Source of the DNA: Symsagittifera roscoffensis | Lineage: Eukaryota > Xenacoelomorpha > Acoela > Convolutidae | NCBI RefSeq assembly: GCF_963678635.1 | Contig: NW_026970731.1 | Span: 1-58,846, forward strand | Length of the DNA stretch: 58,846 nt | Reading direction: 5' to 3' | Shown: in pieces, positions 9,035-19,550 of the stretch | Layout of the letters: every line of letters starts with the position of its first letter | Numbering within the stretch: the stretch's first letter is position 1 | Made by a program: the position numbers and the translations under genes | Notes under the pieces: generated by a model | The model's input: only the letters and a program-made list of their open reading frames with translations | Told to the model about the DNA's origin: nothing | Databases searched by the model: none

Positions 9035-9636
9035 TTAAGAAATGATCTCTTGGTCGAATATTTTTTTGCTGTTTGAGGCGATTTTCTAGTGTGGTCGAAT
9101 TATTTATTAGTTTTTTGACAAGTGGGTTGAGTTTCGTAAAAAATTGTTGGGGGCAATTTTCATGGTGACTGGGAGGTCGTCTTTTTCTTTATTTTTGTTT
9201 GTCAAATGATCCGGGGTATGGTGAGATTTTTATACTTTAGGCTAATTAAAATCTTCATTTTGTGACTTTAGGCTAAGTTATCAAATTTGTTTTGGGGGTA
9301 TTCGTGGTCTGAGTTGGGGAAATATTGTTGATCTTTGGGTTATTAGATAAGGGAGGGGTACGGTATTATGGTGATATTTATTTTAGCTGTCAAGTTGGAG
9401 TGGTTTGCTTATTTTTGACCTGGAGGTTGTAAAGTTATAGTTAGAGATGTGCCTGGAGTTCTAGATTATTCGTCTAATTGATCTTAGTTTGAGTTAGAGA
9501 AAGTGGCGGATTGGATGAATCCTATTGGTCTATTTTGAACTAGAATTATTGCGTACTTTGTGAGCATGTTATTTTGAAAAATGGAAATGAAAAATGTTAC
9601 GGAGGTTTCAAGATTGTGAAGTATAAAATTTTAAAA
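9035..9636 (-). other. non-coding spacer between pol and the membrane-protein block
   Basis: About 600 bp with no supported ORF on either strand. The T/G-rich plus-strand composition is kept. It is a natural place for a splice acceptor or internal promoter serving the downstream ORFs, but I saw no decisive signal. Confidence 0.5.
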
Positions 9637-12600
9637 TTACTTTTTAAATTCTACTTTCTTTAATATTTTAGATTGGGGGATGAACATTTTGTAGTTTTTA
9701 CGTGGTTGATTTCGGAGTCTTGTTGTCTTTCTATGTTCTGATTTGTCTATTTCTTCTTGGGGTATTATTTGTTCTGTCATTTTTCTATTTTTTCTTTGTT
9801 TTGGAGATTCTTTATGATTTTGTGTATTGTTTTTGGTGGCGGTTGGTTTTGTGTTTTGATTTTCGGTGGGGTTATCATTTTGTTCTGTGTTTTTTAGATG
9901 TGGTTCATTTTGAATGATTTTTAATCCTGTGAAAGAATATAATTGAGTTAATTCGCGGAGTGCGTATTCTTTTGGGTAATAAGGTAATAGGTTGTTTCGA
10001 TGTTGAACGATTTCTTTTTTGTTTGAGTCGATAATTTTATATGTGACATCTGTGGGTTTTTCAATTATTTGATAGGGTCCTTTTCGGAGGGGTTGTAATT
10101 TTTTAGAAATTCCTTTGTGAGTATTAATATTAGGTATTAAAACAAATGTTCCAATTTTTAAATCGGAAGCTGGTGTAAAACGTGAATTGATTTGTTCATT
10201 AATATTTTGTCTTTGTAATAACTTTTTTGTTATTTTTTGATAAATTTCATTGTGTTTTTTATCTCTATTTAAAATCCATTCGGTGTGTGTACCGGAGGCT
10301 AATTTAAGAATTTGTGGGTGATGAAAATGATCTTCATCGTGTGTATGTAAAGGTAGGTTATAACAAATTGAGTCTTTATTTGGTTGACAATAACCTTGTG
10401 CGTTTTTATGTGAATTTGCTGTAAACATTATTGGTTTGCGTGGCTTTTGGTTAAAAACCATTTCGTATGGTGACATTCCTAAAGTTGTCGTAATTTGTGA
10501 ATTATATGCTAAGGGAAATAATTTTACATCTGCTGACCATTCGGTATATTTTGTATCATTTCCGTTGATGATACATCTAAGATATTCTTGTAATGAACGG
10601 TTCATACCTTCGACTAAGCCGTTTGTCCAAGGTGCATGAGATGTACGTGGTTTGTGTTTAATGTTGTATAAATGACATAGTGTTATTATTTCATTATTTA
10701 TGAATTCTGTACCATTGTCTGTAACTAAAATTTCTGGTAGTCCAAATTTTGCTATCCAGTGTTCATAGAGTGTTGTGTATGCGTAATAAGCGTTACAATG
10801 TGGTACTGGATTAAGTGCTACATAATGTGTAAATGCGTCAACAATTACCATAATGTAGGAGTTTCCTTCTGATGAGGGTGAAATTGGTCCTTTAGTATCA
10901 AATGAGATACGGTGATTAAAGTATAAACTTTGTCCTTTAAAATCTTGTTTTTGTGCTACTTGTTTTTGATTTGGGTAAGGTTTATTTAGCTGACATACTA
11001 TACAATCATTGCATAGTACTTTTATCCAAATTGGTGCATTTGGGAAGTAAAAATTTTGTATAAAATTTGAATATGTTTTTTCTGATCCAGAGTGTCCTTT
11101 AATATTTTGTGTATGTGAAATATTAAAAGCTATAAGAATCATACTTATAGGGAGACAGGGAACTGTGGATTCGTTTAAATTGTATTCTAAAAGGTCTGTA
11201 GTTTCATTGATTGTTGTGTTGTTAAATTTGCGAAAGTATCGGAGGAGTGTTTTGTTTCCTAGAATGGTTGAATCTGCTTTGATAGGTTTAGTTTTATATT
11301 TGTGCCATGATTTTAGTTGTCGAATTATCGGGTCAAGGTTTTGATATTGTTTCAGTGTTGAAATTGTAATCGTATCTGTTGGGGGGAGAAAAATGTTTTC
11401 AACTTCGAATTTAGATAAGGGTATTGTATCAAGTGGGTCGTGAAGGTCAAAAACTTGATTTATTGTGTATTTTGAATCATTTGTTTGTGGTCCTGATAAA
11501 TTTATTTTATCAGTTAAATCTTCTTTTTCAATTAGTGGAAAATGGTCTTTTTTAGGTAGGTGTTGTTTTGTTCGTTTTTGTTGGGTGTTATTTTTTATCC
11601 ATTGAGAATATGGAATTGGTTTAAAAGTTGATGTTCCAAGTAGGTCAACTTCATAATGATTATTTTGACAATCTAAATAAAGTGGGAAATGTTGTAAATT
11701 ATTTATTTGTGATTGTTCAATATCAGTTTTAACTGCATATTTGCATTCTAATCGAGGTGATGTTTCGTTTTCTGCAAGGTAGAATTTTATGTTTTTGGGT
11801 ATTTCAACTGTTGTTTTTCGTGTAAGTAATTCAGGTGGTGTATTTCGACTTAAGGTGTCTGGTAATGCAAGATTTTTTCCTGCAGTCCAAACTATATGTA
11901 AGTTTGGAAACTTCATTAGAATTAGTTGAAATCTGTAAACTCGGTGGTTTGGGTTAGATTTCTGTGTAAAAAGAAAGATGATTGGTTTGTGGTCTGTGAA
12001 TAAAACTGTGGGATGTTTTGATCCAAGTATCAGAAATTCATATTCTGTAAGTGTATATATTATGGCTGTACATTCTCTCATTAGAGTTGAGAGTCGTAGC
12101 TCTGCTTGAGTGAATAATCGAGAATTTGCTGATATTAGGTTCATTTTATTTGTACCATTATGTGATTGTAATAATGCTGCGCCGATGCCAAAGTTCGAAG
12201 CATCGCACATTGCATAAAATGGTTGACCAGGGTCTGGAATTGTGTTTGAAATTTGTTCAGTTAAAAGTTTCTTTATTTCTTCGAATCGTGTTTGATGTTC
12301 TGTATTCCATTCAAAATTATTTTGTTGTCTAAGGATGTTGTAAAATGGTCGTAGATATAATTGCATTTTATAAACATATTTACTTAAAAAGTTTAACATT
12401 CCAAGGAACTCTTGGATTTTCTTTTTATTTGTTGGTGGTTGAAGTTTTTGAATAGCGTCAATGCGTGATTTCAGTGGAGTGATTGTTTTTCTTTCTATGT
12501 TATGTCCTAAGAATTTAACTCTTGTCAAAAAGAAATGTGATTTATCGGGGGCGGCCTTCAGATTTTCGTTCTGAAGTATTTGGTGATATTGTTCTAAAAC

Positions 12601-15600
12601 TTTGAACATTTCATCTTTTGTTTGTGATTGCATAAAAACATCGTCTAAATAGGTGATTGCGTTTTTCTTGAGTATTAGTGGTCTAAAAATTTTGCTCATA
12701 AAGGCTGAAAATGCTGCTGGTCCTATGGATATTCCATAGAATAAGCGGTTGAATTCATATTGTTGGTTTCCGATAACAAATTGTGTTAAACGTCGTGATT
12801 GTTCATCTAGTGGCATTTGATTGTATGCACTATTCATGTCGGCGGTTGTGAAGTATTTGCCGTTTATTTTTGTTAAAATAACTTGTATTGGTTCAATGGG
12901 CCAATTACATTTTGATTCATCTATGAGTGAATTGAGGTATCTAGCATCGAGAACGATTTTTAATGATTCTCCTTTAGCTAGAATGATAACGGGGTTGATG
13001 AATGTGTTGCCTTTTGGTTGTTCTTCTTTATTAACTGGTGATATAATATTGTACTGTTCTAAAATATCGAGTAATCTGTTTACTTTATCATGTAAGTGAA
13101 TTGGTACTTTACTTGCTCTTTGTTTTTTGAAAACTGCGTCTGGTTTTAATGGGAGATGTAGTGATGAACTGATTTTGCCAACATCGAATTTTGATGTTGC
13201 ATAGACTGATGAATATTGAATTAGCTGTTTGGCTAACTTTTCGAATTCGTCTTGTGTTATTTGTGAATGTTGGAAATTAAACATTGTTAAAAATTTCTGT
13301 TGTTTCTCTGTGTAGTTACTGATGTTGAATGTAGGTTTGAAATATGGAGTTTTTGTGAAATAATCCGTATTTCTGTTTTCGTTACTTATTATATTATTTA
13401 TAGATAATTCTTCATTAAGAATTGTAGATTGGCAAATATCTAGTAATTGGAGTATATTATTTACGCGATAGGCTTTTTCGTGTATTGGTGATATTGTAGC
13501 GTTGGTTTCACAATATCCTAAAAGTCCTAAAGGTAATGTTACTTGGTAAGGTGTGTTGTTATAAACATGTAAGGAAATAATATCTGAATTCGAATTTTTC
13601 AAATATTTTATTGAAGAGATTGTAATTTTGAAAAATTTATGAATAGGTTTGAATTCAAAATCTGACATATAAAATTTTTGTTTGTTTTGTTCTTTATCAT
13701 ATTGATGAACTTGTTTTATTGAAAAATTATAGATGGTTCCTGATAGTGGTTTCAGGTGTTTTCTTTGTTGGTTAAATATCGGATAAAATTTTGAAAAGAA
13801 TGGTGGTTGTTTATTTAATCTTTGAAAAAATGTTAATGATGTTTCTTTTGTTTTTGTATATTTATCTTTGATTAATATTTTACTATTTAGTATGGTAATT
13901 GTTGGTATATACTTTGAAATAAATGGTATACCAATGATGTTATATTTAATATCAGTAATATGGAATATTTGTTTAAATGGCTTGTTTAGAAGTTTGCTTT
14001 GCTCCATTGTTCTGGTAGGGAGGAGAAATAATTGGATTTTTCCGTAGTTTATCAATGTTGATCCTTGTGCTGTCGCTAACTTACTGGAGGTTTCAAGAGG
14101 TGTTAGCTTTGGGTGTAAAGTTTTTATTTCATTCCATGTGGGAATGTTTAGTATGTTTGATTCTGCTCCTGAATCAATTAAAAAATCTATTTCAAGGTCT
14201 GGTGGTTGAAATTCTTTATTTCTTGGGCTTTCTAAGAGAAATGGTATTGTCCAAATTTTTTCTTTGGGTTGTTCTTTTTGTATATTTTGATAAATGTGGT
14301 TTGTATTCAAGCATTTTGTTTTGGTATTTTTATTGGTTTGATCTGTAGTGTTAATCTCGTTTGTTTCTTGCGTCGTTGGTGTGGAATTTATGGGTGTAGT
14401 GTAATGATTTTGAAGAAATTCTGATTGATTTTCATATATGTGTGATGGAAAGGGTTGTTCATATATGACAGATTCATAGTCATTTTCGACTTTTATCATA
14501 TTGATAGCAAGAGTGTTTTCAGTATCACTTTCTGAATCTGATGATGTACAGTTTATTTGATTAAGTTGTAACGTATCAGTTACTGTGTCATCAATACCTG
14601 GGGGGTCTGATGTTGTTTCTGGGTTAGCTTGTACTTGATTGATTTGTCTTTGATGTTTAGGTGTACTACTTCTATGACGATTATTAGAGTTATTGTAGTG
14701 ATTATTATTCCGGTGTGGTGATTGGGAATAATTTCTATAACGATTATTATAACTTGGGTGTCGATTTTGTGAATTATTTCGCGATCTGTTTTGGTAATTA
14801 TTGTTTTGTCTGTTATAGTTCGATCTATTATATGAGTTATTCCTCGATCGATTGTTCGGGTAATTCTGGTTTCGGTTGTTTGAATAACTTCTATTTCGAT
14901 TATAGGAGTAGTTTCTATTCCTATTGTATGATGAATTTCGTGATTGGTTGTTTGGATAGTAGTTATTTCTTGATTGGGAATTAGATCTAGAAACAAATCG
15001 TTGTGTATTTGAATTTGATCTGGAGTAGTTATTTTGACTATTCGGTCTATTGTAGTGATTTTGTGATGAATTATACGTGTTTCTTCGTTCTGGTGATCTT
15101 CCTCTATAACTTGAGTTATATGGAGATTGATTTCTTGTATAGCTTGTATTGTTCGGGAGTGGTTTTCCTGAACTGTTGTTGCTGTATACATTTTTGTTTG
15201 GTAGATTTTGATCTTTTTTCATGTATTGATAAAATGATTTATTTGGTTCTTTGTATTTTTGAGGTTTATTTTGACTATCTTGCTGTTTTTGTCTACATTC
15301 GGAAATACTATGTCCGTATCGTCGGCAATAATTACACCATTTCTTGAAAGATGGTTTGCCTTTAAAGTTCGGGTTCTTTTCGTAAATATTGAGTATTTCA
15401 GTGATTTTTTCAACGAGATCTGTTTCTGATTCTTGTATATTATTAATATTAGTGGGAGTCGTTTCAATTTTGTTAACGTATTGTAATTTCAAATTCTCCG
15501 TTTCTTCTAGTTTCATCGTGATTTCTGCTTGTTCTAGTTTGTCTACTAGTTTTCTAAAATCTAAATCGGGTTCTCGAATTGAAGAAGGATGGGATGCTCT

Positions 15601-17859
15601 CTTTTTTATTGCTATTTTCCTTAATTGTGGTGTTAAGGTCATCATTAAGATTTCTGTCATCTTAGTGTTTTTATAGTCGTGTGTATTTAGTGAATATGCT
15701 TTTCGAACTAGTGTTTCGATTCTTACTGCTATTTGCTTGATGGTTTCGTTTGGTAATCTGCGAATTTCATTACATAAAACTCTTTGTTGTTGTTTGTTTC
15801 TTTCGGAGTCAAACATTTTTGAAAATTCTTGTGTAAATCTTTTCCAGTTTGATTTTATTTCTTGAGGTAGTACTGAAAACCATTTTTGGGCTGCGCCATC
15901 TAAGGTTGTTTGTATCAACGCTGTGCGTCGATGTATCCAGTTTTGATGTAGTGGCGTATTAATTGGTTCAGGTCCTATATTTAAAATTAAATTTGCTGTT
16001 ACTGCATTTAAATAATCTTCTACAGAGTATTCAGGGTCTGTTCCTGTGAAAACCATTAAAGGTTTGTTTGATGTTATTGATGATCCACCCATAAGGTATG
16101 GATTCATTGTCATTTGTAATGATTCTGCTGCATTTGGCATTTGAGAAAAATTTGAAAGTTGGTTTCTTGTTATTTCATGTTGTTGAAGATAATACGGGAG
16201 TGGTATTTCATTTTGCATTTGTGATGGTTGATACGAGTGTGTAGTCATTGGATTTTGTTGTTGAATTGGTTGAAAAGATTGTGTATTAATTGGATTTTGT
16301 TGTTGAATTGGTTGTTGATATTGTGCATCTATTGATTGTGGAGAAAAATTTCTATGATTTGTACGTGTTTTCTGTATTCCTTGTCTACGATATTCTTGAG
16401 TATTTGGTGCAAATATATCTGGTTGTAAGAAATCTTCATCTGAGGATAAATAATCCATTTGATAAGATGTTTGTTTTTTATTTTTATTTTGTTGAAAAAA
16501 TGGGTAATTTCCACTGCGATCCTGTGGAGGATTTGGTTGAAAATTTGTGGAATTATATTGGGCCGTTGGGTTATCCCAGTTTCGAGGTTTTGTATATTGA
16601 TTAAAATTTCTTTGTGGTTGATAATTTGTTTTTGATGGATGTGTATAATTATAATTATGGTCTGCAAAGTTGTTTCTAGTGAATGTTTTGCGTGTTTTTG
16701 ATGGTATTGTCATGGGTTTGTATGTTTGGTAATCCATATGTGAATATTTAGGGGCAACCGAAGGTTTAACGGTTGATTGTAAGGTTACCTGTGTTTGTGA
16801 AGGATTTGTATTTCTTGGTGTTGTTAAATTTGGGCGTATTGGTGAAATACTTTGTTGTGTAGTTGTTGTGTGTACAATTTCTTCATTTATGAAGTGTGAT
16901 GGTGTCTGGATATCTTGTTGAGTAAGATTCCTAGTTCCATTGAGGTTTTCATTGTGTATGACTGTAGAGTTTAAACTATTATTTTGTGTATCGGGTAAAA
17001 ATGTATTATAGTTTAATGGTGTTGCATCAATTGTTAATGGTATTACTCTTACATAATCTCTTATGTAAGATATTGTACCTATTGCTTGACTTGAGATTGA
17101 TTGTGGAAAGTTTATAAATGCGGAATGAGACCATTCGGGGTCCCAAACATAATCTGATTGTTCTGTGATAGCGGTATCATCGTTCGAATTTTGGGGTCTA
17201 AAATTTTTTCTTGCTTGTGCAATTAAATCAATATTGTGTGTAAAATAATCTATTATGAACCATGCTAAAATTTTTTGTAAATCGTGTTTGGTATGTTGTG
17301 AAACGTCGTCTTTCGTGAAATTTTCTTTAATGATGTTTAAATAACTAGAGAGTAGTGTGATTTCATGTCGTACTCTTAAATGTTTAGATGTTTCTGTCGG
17401 TGAGACATTTGTTATTGGGATTTCGTTTTCTAATATCGAAATATAACTATATATTATTGCGAAAACTTCATTGGTGAATATGGAGTTTGCTCTTTGTGAG
17501 TTATGATATTGGATGCTTTTTATATATTCTGAAAAAACTTTTGAAAATTCTAAATCAAGGTCGTCTGTTTGAATTGTATATTTTCTATTATTATGGTTTG
17601 GGGAAGTGAATTCTATAGAGTAGATTCCATACTGTTGTGTTATGTTGCATATATCTTTTAGATAGTGATCTATGATTTGTCTTTTGATTTTTACATCGGG
17701 GAACTCTGTTTTACATGGACTGATTCCGGGTTCAAATAAATTTACGAGTAAATTTTGACAAAATATGTGTTGTCCTCTATCAGTATCTGCATCTACTATA
17801 AAAGGAAAGATTTCATCATCATCTGGAGTTTCGTCACCTGGGGTGTGCGTTGAACTCAT
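9637..17859 (-). CDS. gag-pol: Gag-Pol polyprotein, 2740 aa, single frame
   Basis: One unbroken frame encodes the capsid and replication proteins. Approximate landmarks: capsid-like region about 600-800; zinc knuckle C842-X2-C-X4-H-X4-C855; a low-complexity Asn/Arg/Ser/Tyr-rich stretch about 880-1040; aspartic protease DSGA at 1229; reverse transcriptase about 1580-1800 with YLDD at 1737-1740; RNase H with the CDAS aspartate at 1886; integrase zinc-binding H2249/H2256/C2286/C2289 and catalytic D2321, D2381, E2417 (D,D35E). The chain ends in a basic tail. This domain order is that of Ty3/gypsy, and every catalytic motif looks intact. The first ~550 residues before the capsid region are Gln/Asn/Thr-rich and long for this family. 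Gag and Pol are fused with no stop or frameshift between them, so the Gag:Pol ratio must be set another way. The start overlaps ORF1 by 26 nt. Confidence 0.95.
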   Translation of the reverse strand: MSSTHTPGDETPDDDEIFPFIVDADTDRGQHIFCQNLLVNLFEPGISPCKTEFPDVKIKRQIIDHYLKDICNITQQYGIYSIEFTSPNHNNRKYTIQTDDLDLEFSKVFSEYIKSIQYHNSQRANSIFTNEVFAIIYSYISILENEIPITNVSPTETSKHLRVRHEITLLSSYLNIIKENFTKDDVSQHTKHDLQKILAWFIIDYFTHNIDLIAQARKNFRPQNSNDDTAITEQSDYVWDPEWSHSAFINFPQSISSQAIGTISYIRDYVRVIPLTIDATPLNYNTFLPDTQNNSLNSTVIHNENLNGTRNLTQQDIQTPSHFINEEIVHTTTTQQSISPIRPNLTTPRNTNPSQTQVTLQSTVKPSVAPKYSHMDYQTYKPMTIPSKTRKTFTRNNFADHNYNYTHPSKTNYQPQRNFNQYTKPRNWDNPTAQYNSTNFQPNPPQDRSGNYPFFQQNKNKKQTSYQMDYLSSDEDFLQPDIFAPNTQEYRRQGIQKTRTNHRNFSPQSIDAQYQQPIQQQNPINTQSFQPIQQQNPMTTHSYQPSQMQNEIPLPYYLQQHEITRNQLSNFSQMPNAAESLQMTMNPYLMGGSSITSNKPLMVFTGTDPEYSVEDYLNAVTANLILNIGPEPINTPLHQNWIHRRTALIQTTLDGAAQKWFSVLPQEIKSNWKRFTQEFSKMFDSERNKQQQRVLCNEIRRLPNETIKQIAVRIETLVRKAYSLNTHDYKNTKMTEILMMTLTPQLRKIAIKKRASHPSSIREPDLDFRKLVDKLEQAEITMKLEETENLKLQYVNKIETTPTNINNIQESETDLVEKITEILNIYEKNPNFKGKPSFKKWCNYCRRYGHSISECRQKQQDSQNKPQKYKEPNKSFYQYMKKDQNLPNKNVYSNNSSGKPLPNNTSYTRNQSPYNSSYRGRSPERRNTYNSSQNHYNRPNSQNNYSRSNSNTQRFVSRSNSQSRNNYYPNNQSRNSSYNRNRNYSYNRNRSYSNNRNQNYPNNRSRNNSYNRSNYNRQNNNYQNRSRNNSQNRHPSYNNRYRNYSQSPHRNNNHYNNSNNRHRSSTPKHQRQINQVQANPETTSDPPGIDDTVTDTLQLNQINCTSSDSESDTENTLAINMIKVENDYESVIYEQPFPSHIYENQSEFLQNHYTTPINSTPTTQETNEINTTDQTNKNTKTKCLNTNHIYQNIQKEQPKEKIWTIPFLLESPRNKEFQPPDLEIDFLIDSGAESNILNIPTWNEIKTLHPKLTPLETSSKLATAQGSTLINYGKIQLFLLPTRTMEQSKLLNKPFKQIFHITDIKYNIIGIPFISKYIPTITILNSKILIKDKYTKTKETSLTFFQRLNKQPPFFSKFYPIFNQQRKHLKPLSGTIYNFSIKQVHQYDKEQNKQKFYMSDFEFKPIHKFFKITISSIKYLKNSNSDIISLHVYNNTPYQVTLPLGLLGYCETNATISPIHEKAYRVNNILQLLDICQSTILNEELSINNIISNENRNTDYFTKTPYFKPTFNISNYTEKQQKFLTMFNFQHSQITQDEFEKLAKQLIQYSSVYATSKFDVGKISSSLHLPLKPDAVFKKQRASKVPIHLHDKVNRLLDILEQYNIISPVNKEEQPKGNTFINPVIILAKGESLKIVLDARYLNSLIDESKCNWPIEPIQVILTKINGKYFTTADMNSAYNQMPLDEQSRRLTQFVIGNQQYEFNRLFYGISIGPAAFSAFMSKIFRPLILKKNAITYLDDVFMQSQTKDEMFKVLEQYHQILQNENLKAAPDKSHFFLTRVKFLGHNIERKTITPLKSRIDAIQKLQPPTNKKKIQEFLGMLNFLSKYVYKMQLYLRPFYNILRQQNNFEWNTEHQTRFEEIKKLLTEQISNTIPDPGQPFYAMCDASNFGIGAALLQSHNGTNKMNLISANSRLFTQAELRLSTLMRECTAIIYTLTEYEFLILGSKHPTVLFTDHKPIIFLFTQKSNPNHRVYRFQLILMKFPNLHIVWTAGKNLALPDTLSRNTPPELLTRKTTVEIPKNIKFYLAENETSPRLECKYAVKTDIEQSQINNLQHFPLYLDCQNNHYEVDLLGTSTFKPIPYSQWIKNNTQQKRTKQHLPKKDHFPLIEKEDLTDKINLSGPQTNDSKYTINQVFDLHDPLDTIPLSKFEVENIFLPPTDTITISTLKQYQNLDPIIRQLKSWHKYKTKPIKADSTILGNKTLLRYFRKFNNTTINETTDLLEYNLNESTVPCLPISMILIAFNISHTQNIKGHSGSEKTYSNFIQNFYFPNAPIWIKVLCNDCIVCQLNKPYPNQKQVAQKQDFKGQSLYFNHRISFDTKGPISPSSEGNSYIMVIVDAFTHYVALNPVPHCNAYYAYTTLYEHWIAKFGLPEILVTDNGTEFINNEIITLCHLYNIKHKPRTSHAPWTNGLVEGMNRSLQEYLRCIINGNDTKYTEWSADVKLFPLAYNSQITTTLGMSPYEMVFNQKPRKPIMFTANSHKNAQGYCQPNKDSICYNLPLHTHDEDHFHHPQILKLASGTHTEWILNRDKKHNEIYQKITKKLLQRQNINEQINSRFTPASDLKIGTFVLIPNINTHKGISKKLQPLRKGPYQIIEKPTDVTYKIIDSNKKEIVQHRNNLLPYYPKEYALRELTQLYSFTGLKIIQNEPHLKNTEQNDNPTENQNTKPTATKNNTQNHKESPKQRKNRKMTEQIIPQEEIDKSEHRKTTRLRNQPRKNYKMFIPQSKILKKVEFKK

Positions 17860-18301
17860 TTTTTCGTTCGATGACTGTTAATATGTAATTATTAATGTGT
17901 CGAATTGGTTGATTCCAATTGTATAGATGTACTGGTTTGTGTTTATACTGCTTTTTTATTCTTCTTTTTCCTCTTTGTGATGAATTTGAAGTTGTTTCTG
18001 AGTCAGAAAAATATAATTGATCGTGTTGTGGGCAATTTTTATCTATTGATTCTTTTAGTTTGTAAAGTTCGTCTAAACTGTTGGTTTCTGATTCTGAAAA
18101 TGCGTTTCGATTTTTTGAAAATCTTTTTCGTGTTATTTGTCTTTGTTTAGTTATTATTTTTCTCTTTAGTGTTTGTCGTTTTGTTCGAATGTATCCAATT
18201 GTTTGTGTATGAGGTGTGATTACAAGGTCGTATTTTTTGTTATCTATTTCACAATTGTGTAAAATGATTGTTTGTTTATTTCCTAGGTTTTTAAATGACA
18301 T
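17834..18301 (-). CDS. ORF1, small basic protein, 155 aa
   Basis: A Lys/Arg-rich protein with basic clusters (RTKRQTLKRKIITKQ at about 38-52; RGKRRIKKQYKHK near 113-125) separated by an acidic/Ser stretch containing SESETNSLDE. No zinc finger or catalytic motif is visible. It ends inside the start of Gag-Pol in another frame (26-nt overlap), so it is either translated first with reinitiation at the gag ATG or reached by another route. The arginine-rich patches would suit nuclear targeting or RNA binding, as in regulatory proteins of complex retroviruses, which is inference only. Confidence 0.6.
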   Translation of the reverse strand: MSFKNLGNKQTIILHNCEIDNKKYDLVITPHTQTIGYIRTKRQTLKRKIITKQRQITRKRFSKNRNAFSESETNSLDELYKLKESIDKNCPQHDQLYFSDSETTSNSSQRGKRRIKKQYKHKPVHLYNWNQPIRHINNYILTVIERKNEFNAHPR

Positions 18302-18817
18302 AAGGTTTAGAATGACGGATGCAAAAGGTTGTTAAATGATTTCTATTGACTTAAACTGTTAGTTCTTACGATTTTTTGGTTAGCTTAACCTGGGTCTAGT
18401 TGTTCAGGGTTGGAGAGAAAAGTATATCGATTCCGAAGAATGATTTTTACTTTCTCGTGACTAGTATAAGCTAAGGTGTTAACTTACTTAATCTTACTTA
18501 GGGGTAGTGATTGTGTTCAAGGGTTGGAGAATAGTAAATCGATCCACAAGGTTCAGGTATAATTAGAACGCGAGTAGTTCGTTAGATACTATTTTAAACT
18601 TACTAAGTCTAAGATTTATCCTGGGTCTGGTAAGAGGAGGGGTCAAGTGAAGGATGAATAACCGAAGTTCTTCACTGTTTATCCTAATTTGAATGATTAG
18701 TTTTGTTTAAAAATTTCTATTAGTCTTGGGTTTTTAGAAAGGGTTGGGTAGTGAATCGACGTTTGAGGTCGTTAGACACTAATTAAGTGGGTGGGGGAGA
18801 ACAAAGTTGTTCTGTTT

Positions 18818-18902
18818 GATCCAAGGATAAGCCTTGATGATCAAATTTAAAATTTAATTAAGTAGAAAATGATTTAAGATCCAAGGATAAGCCTTGATGA
18901 TC
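18818..18902. repeat. 25-bp leader direct repeat, two copies 60 bp apart
   Basis: Both copies run GATCC...GATGATC and contain CAAGG and CCTTG separated by ATAAG, so each can form a small hairpin. The copies are identical, unlike the sequence around them. Confidence 0.75.
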
Positions 18903-19230
18903 TGATTTTAAATTAAGTGACTTTAAATTTTAATAAAGTTTTAAATTTGTGTAAAGGAAAGATTTAGTGTTTTGATGATATTAGTGGGTTTATGATTGCT
19001 GTTATGTTTTAGGTGATGAAGCTGGAACAACAGGATGATTTATGATTACTGACCATTTATTGTCATGCTACTAATTTTTATTTTTATTTTCCAATAAACA
19101 TTCTTCAAACATGTTTTGTATAATACTGCAGAATTTTAGGAAAACGATCTTAGATCTTTTTATCAATCGTTATTGTATAATATTAATTTGTTTAGCGCCT
19201 GAAATGATTTTGAAGATTTACTTCAAGGTT

Positions 19231-19464
19231 TTATGTTTGCAAATGGAAATCTAAATTCATTGCAAGTAGTATTCGAAATATAAAAGTTTGTTCTGGCTTT
19301 TGCCGAACTATCATATAACTATACGGCAAGTTTCTACTTTGTCGTATGTCGTCTTTGGTTCGATGTCTTCTTCCAATTCCGGGTAGTTCTATTATGGTTC
19401 GGAATATTGGCTCTGATCTATTGAGTCGGAGAGACATTTCAATTAAATTATTGTCGTATAACAT
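19231..19464 (-). CDS. short leader ORF (possible ORF0 or uORF), 77 aa
   Basis: The ORF starts 89 nt after the 5' LTR end. The predicted peptide has a basic stretch (GRRHRTKDDIRQSR) and no recognised domain. It could be a real small protein or an upstream ORF that controls initiation further downstream. Short length and lack of any known relative keep confidence low. Confidence 0.3.
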   Translation of the reverse strand: MLYDNNLIEMSLRLNRSEPIFRTIIELPGIGRRHRTKDDIRQSRNLPYSYMIVRQKPEQTFIFRILLAMNLDFHLQT

Positions 19465-19532
19465 TTTGTAAATGTTTTTGTCTAATTTCTAATCTAATTT
19501 TGGTTAATTCTAATCTAGTAAGGTCTTGTTCG

Positions 19533-19550
19533 AGACTTATGGTCGCACCA
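19533..19550 (-). other. tRNA primer-binding site
   Basis: Two bases after the 5' LTR the minus strand reads TGGTGCGACCATAAGTCT. It begins with TGG, as expected for pairing to a tRNA 3' CCA end; the primer tRNA would end ATGGTCGCACCA. I cannot assign the tRNA species. Similarity to an Arg-type end (TGGCGACC...) is broken by two extra bases (TG). Confidence 0.7.

Noticed and set aside
14055-15676. Plus-strand and alternate-frame ORFs of 80-203 aa over gag-pol (for example 14580-15191 minus)
   Set aside because: They overlap the zinc-knuckle/low-complexity part of Gag in other frames. Their odd composition is the shadow of the repetitive Asn/Arg/Ser/Tyr codons.
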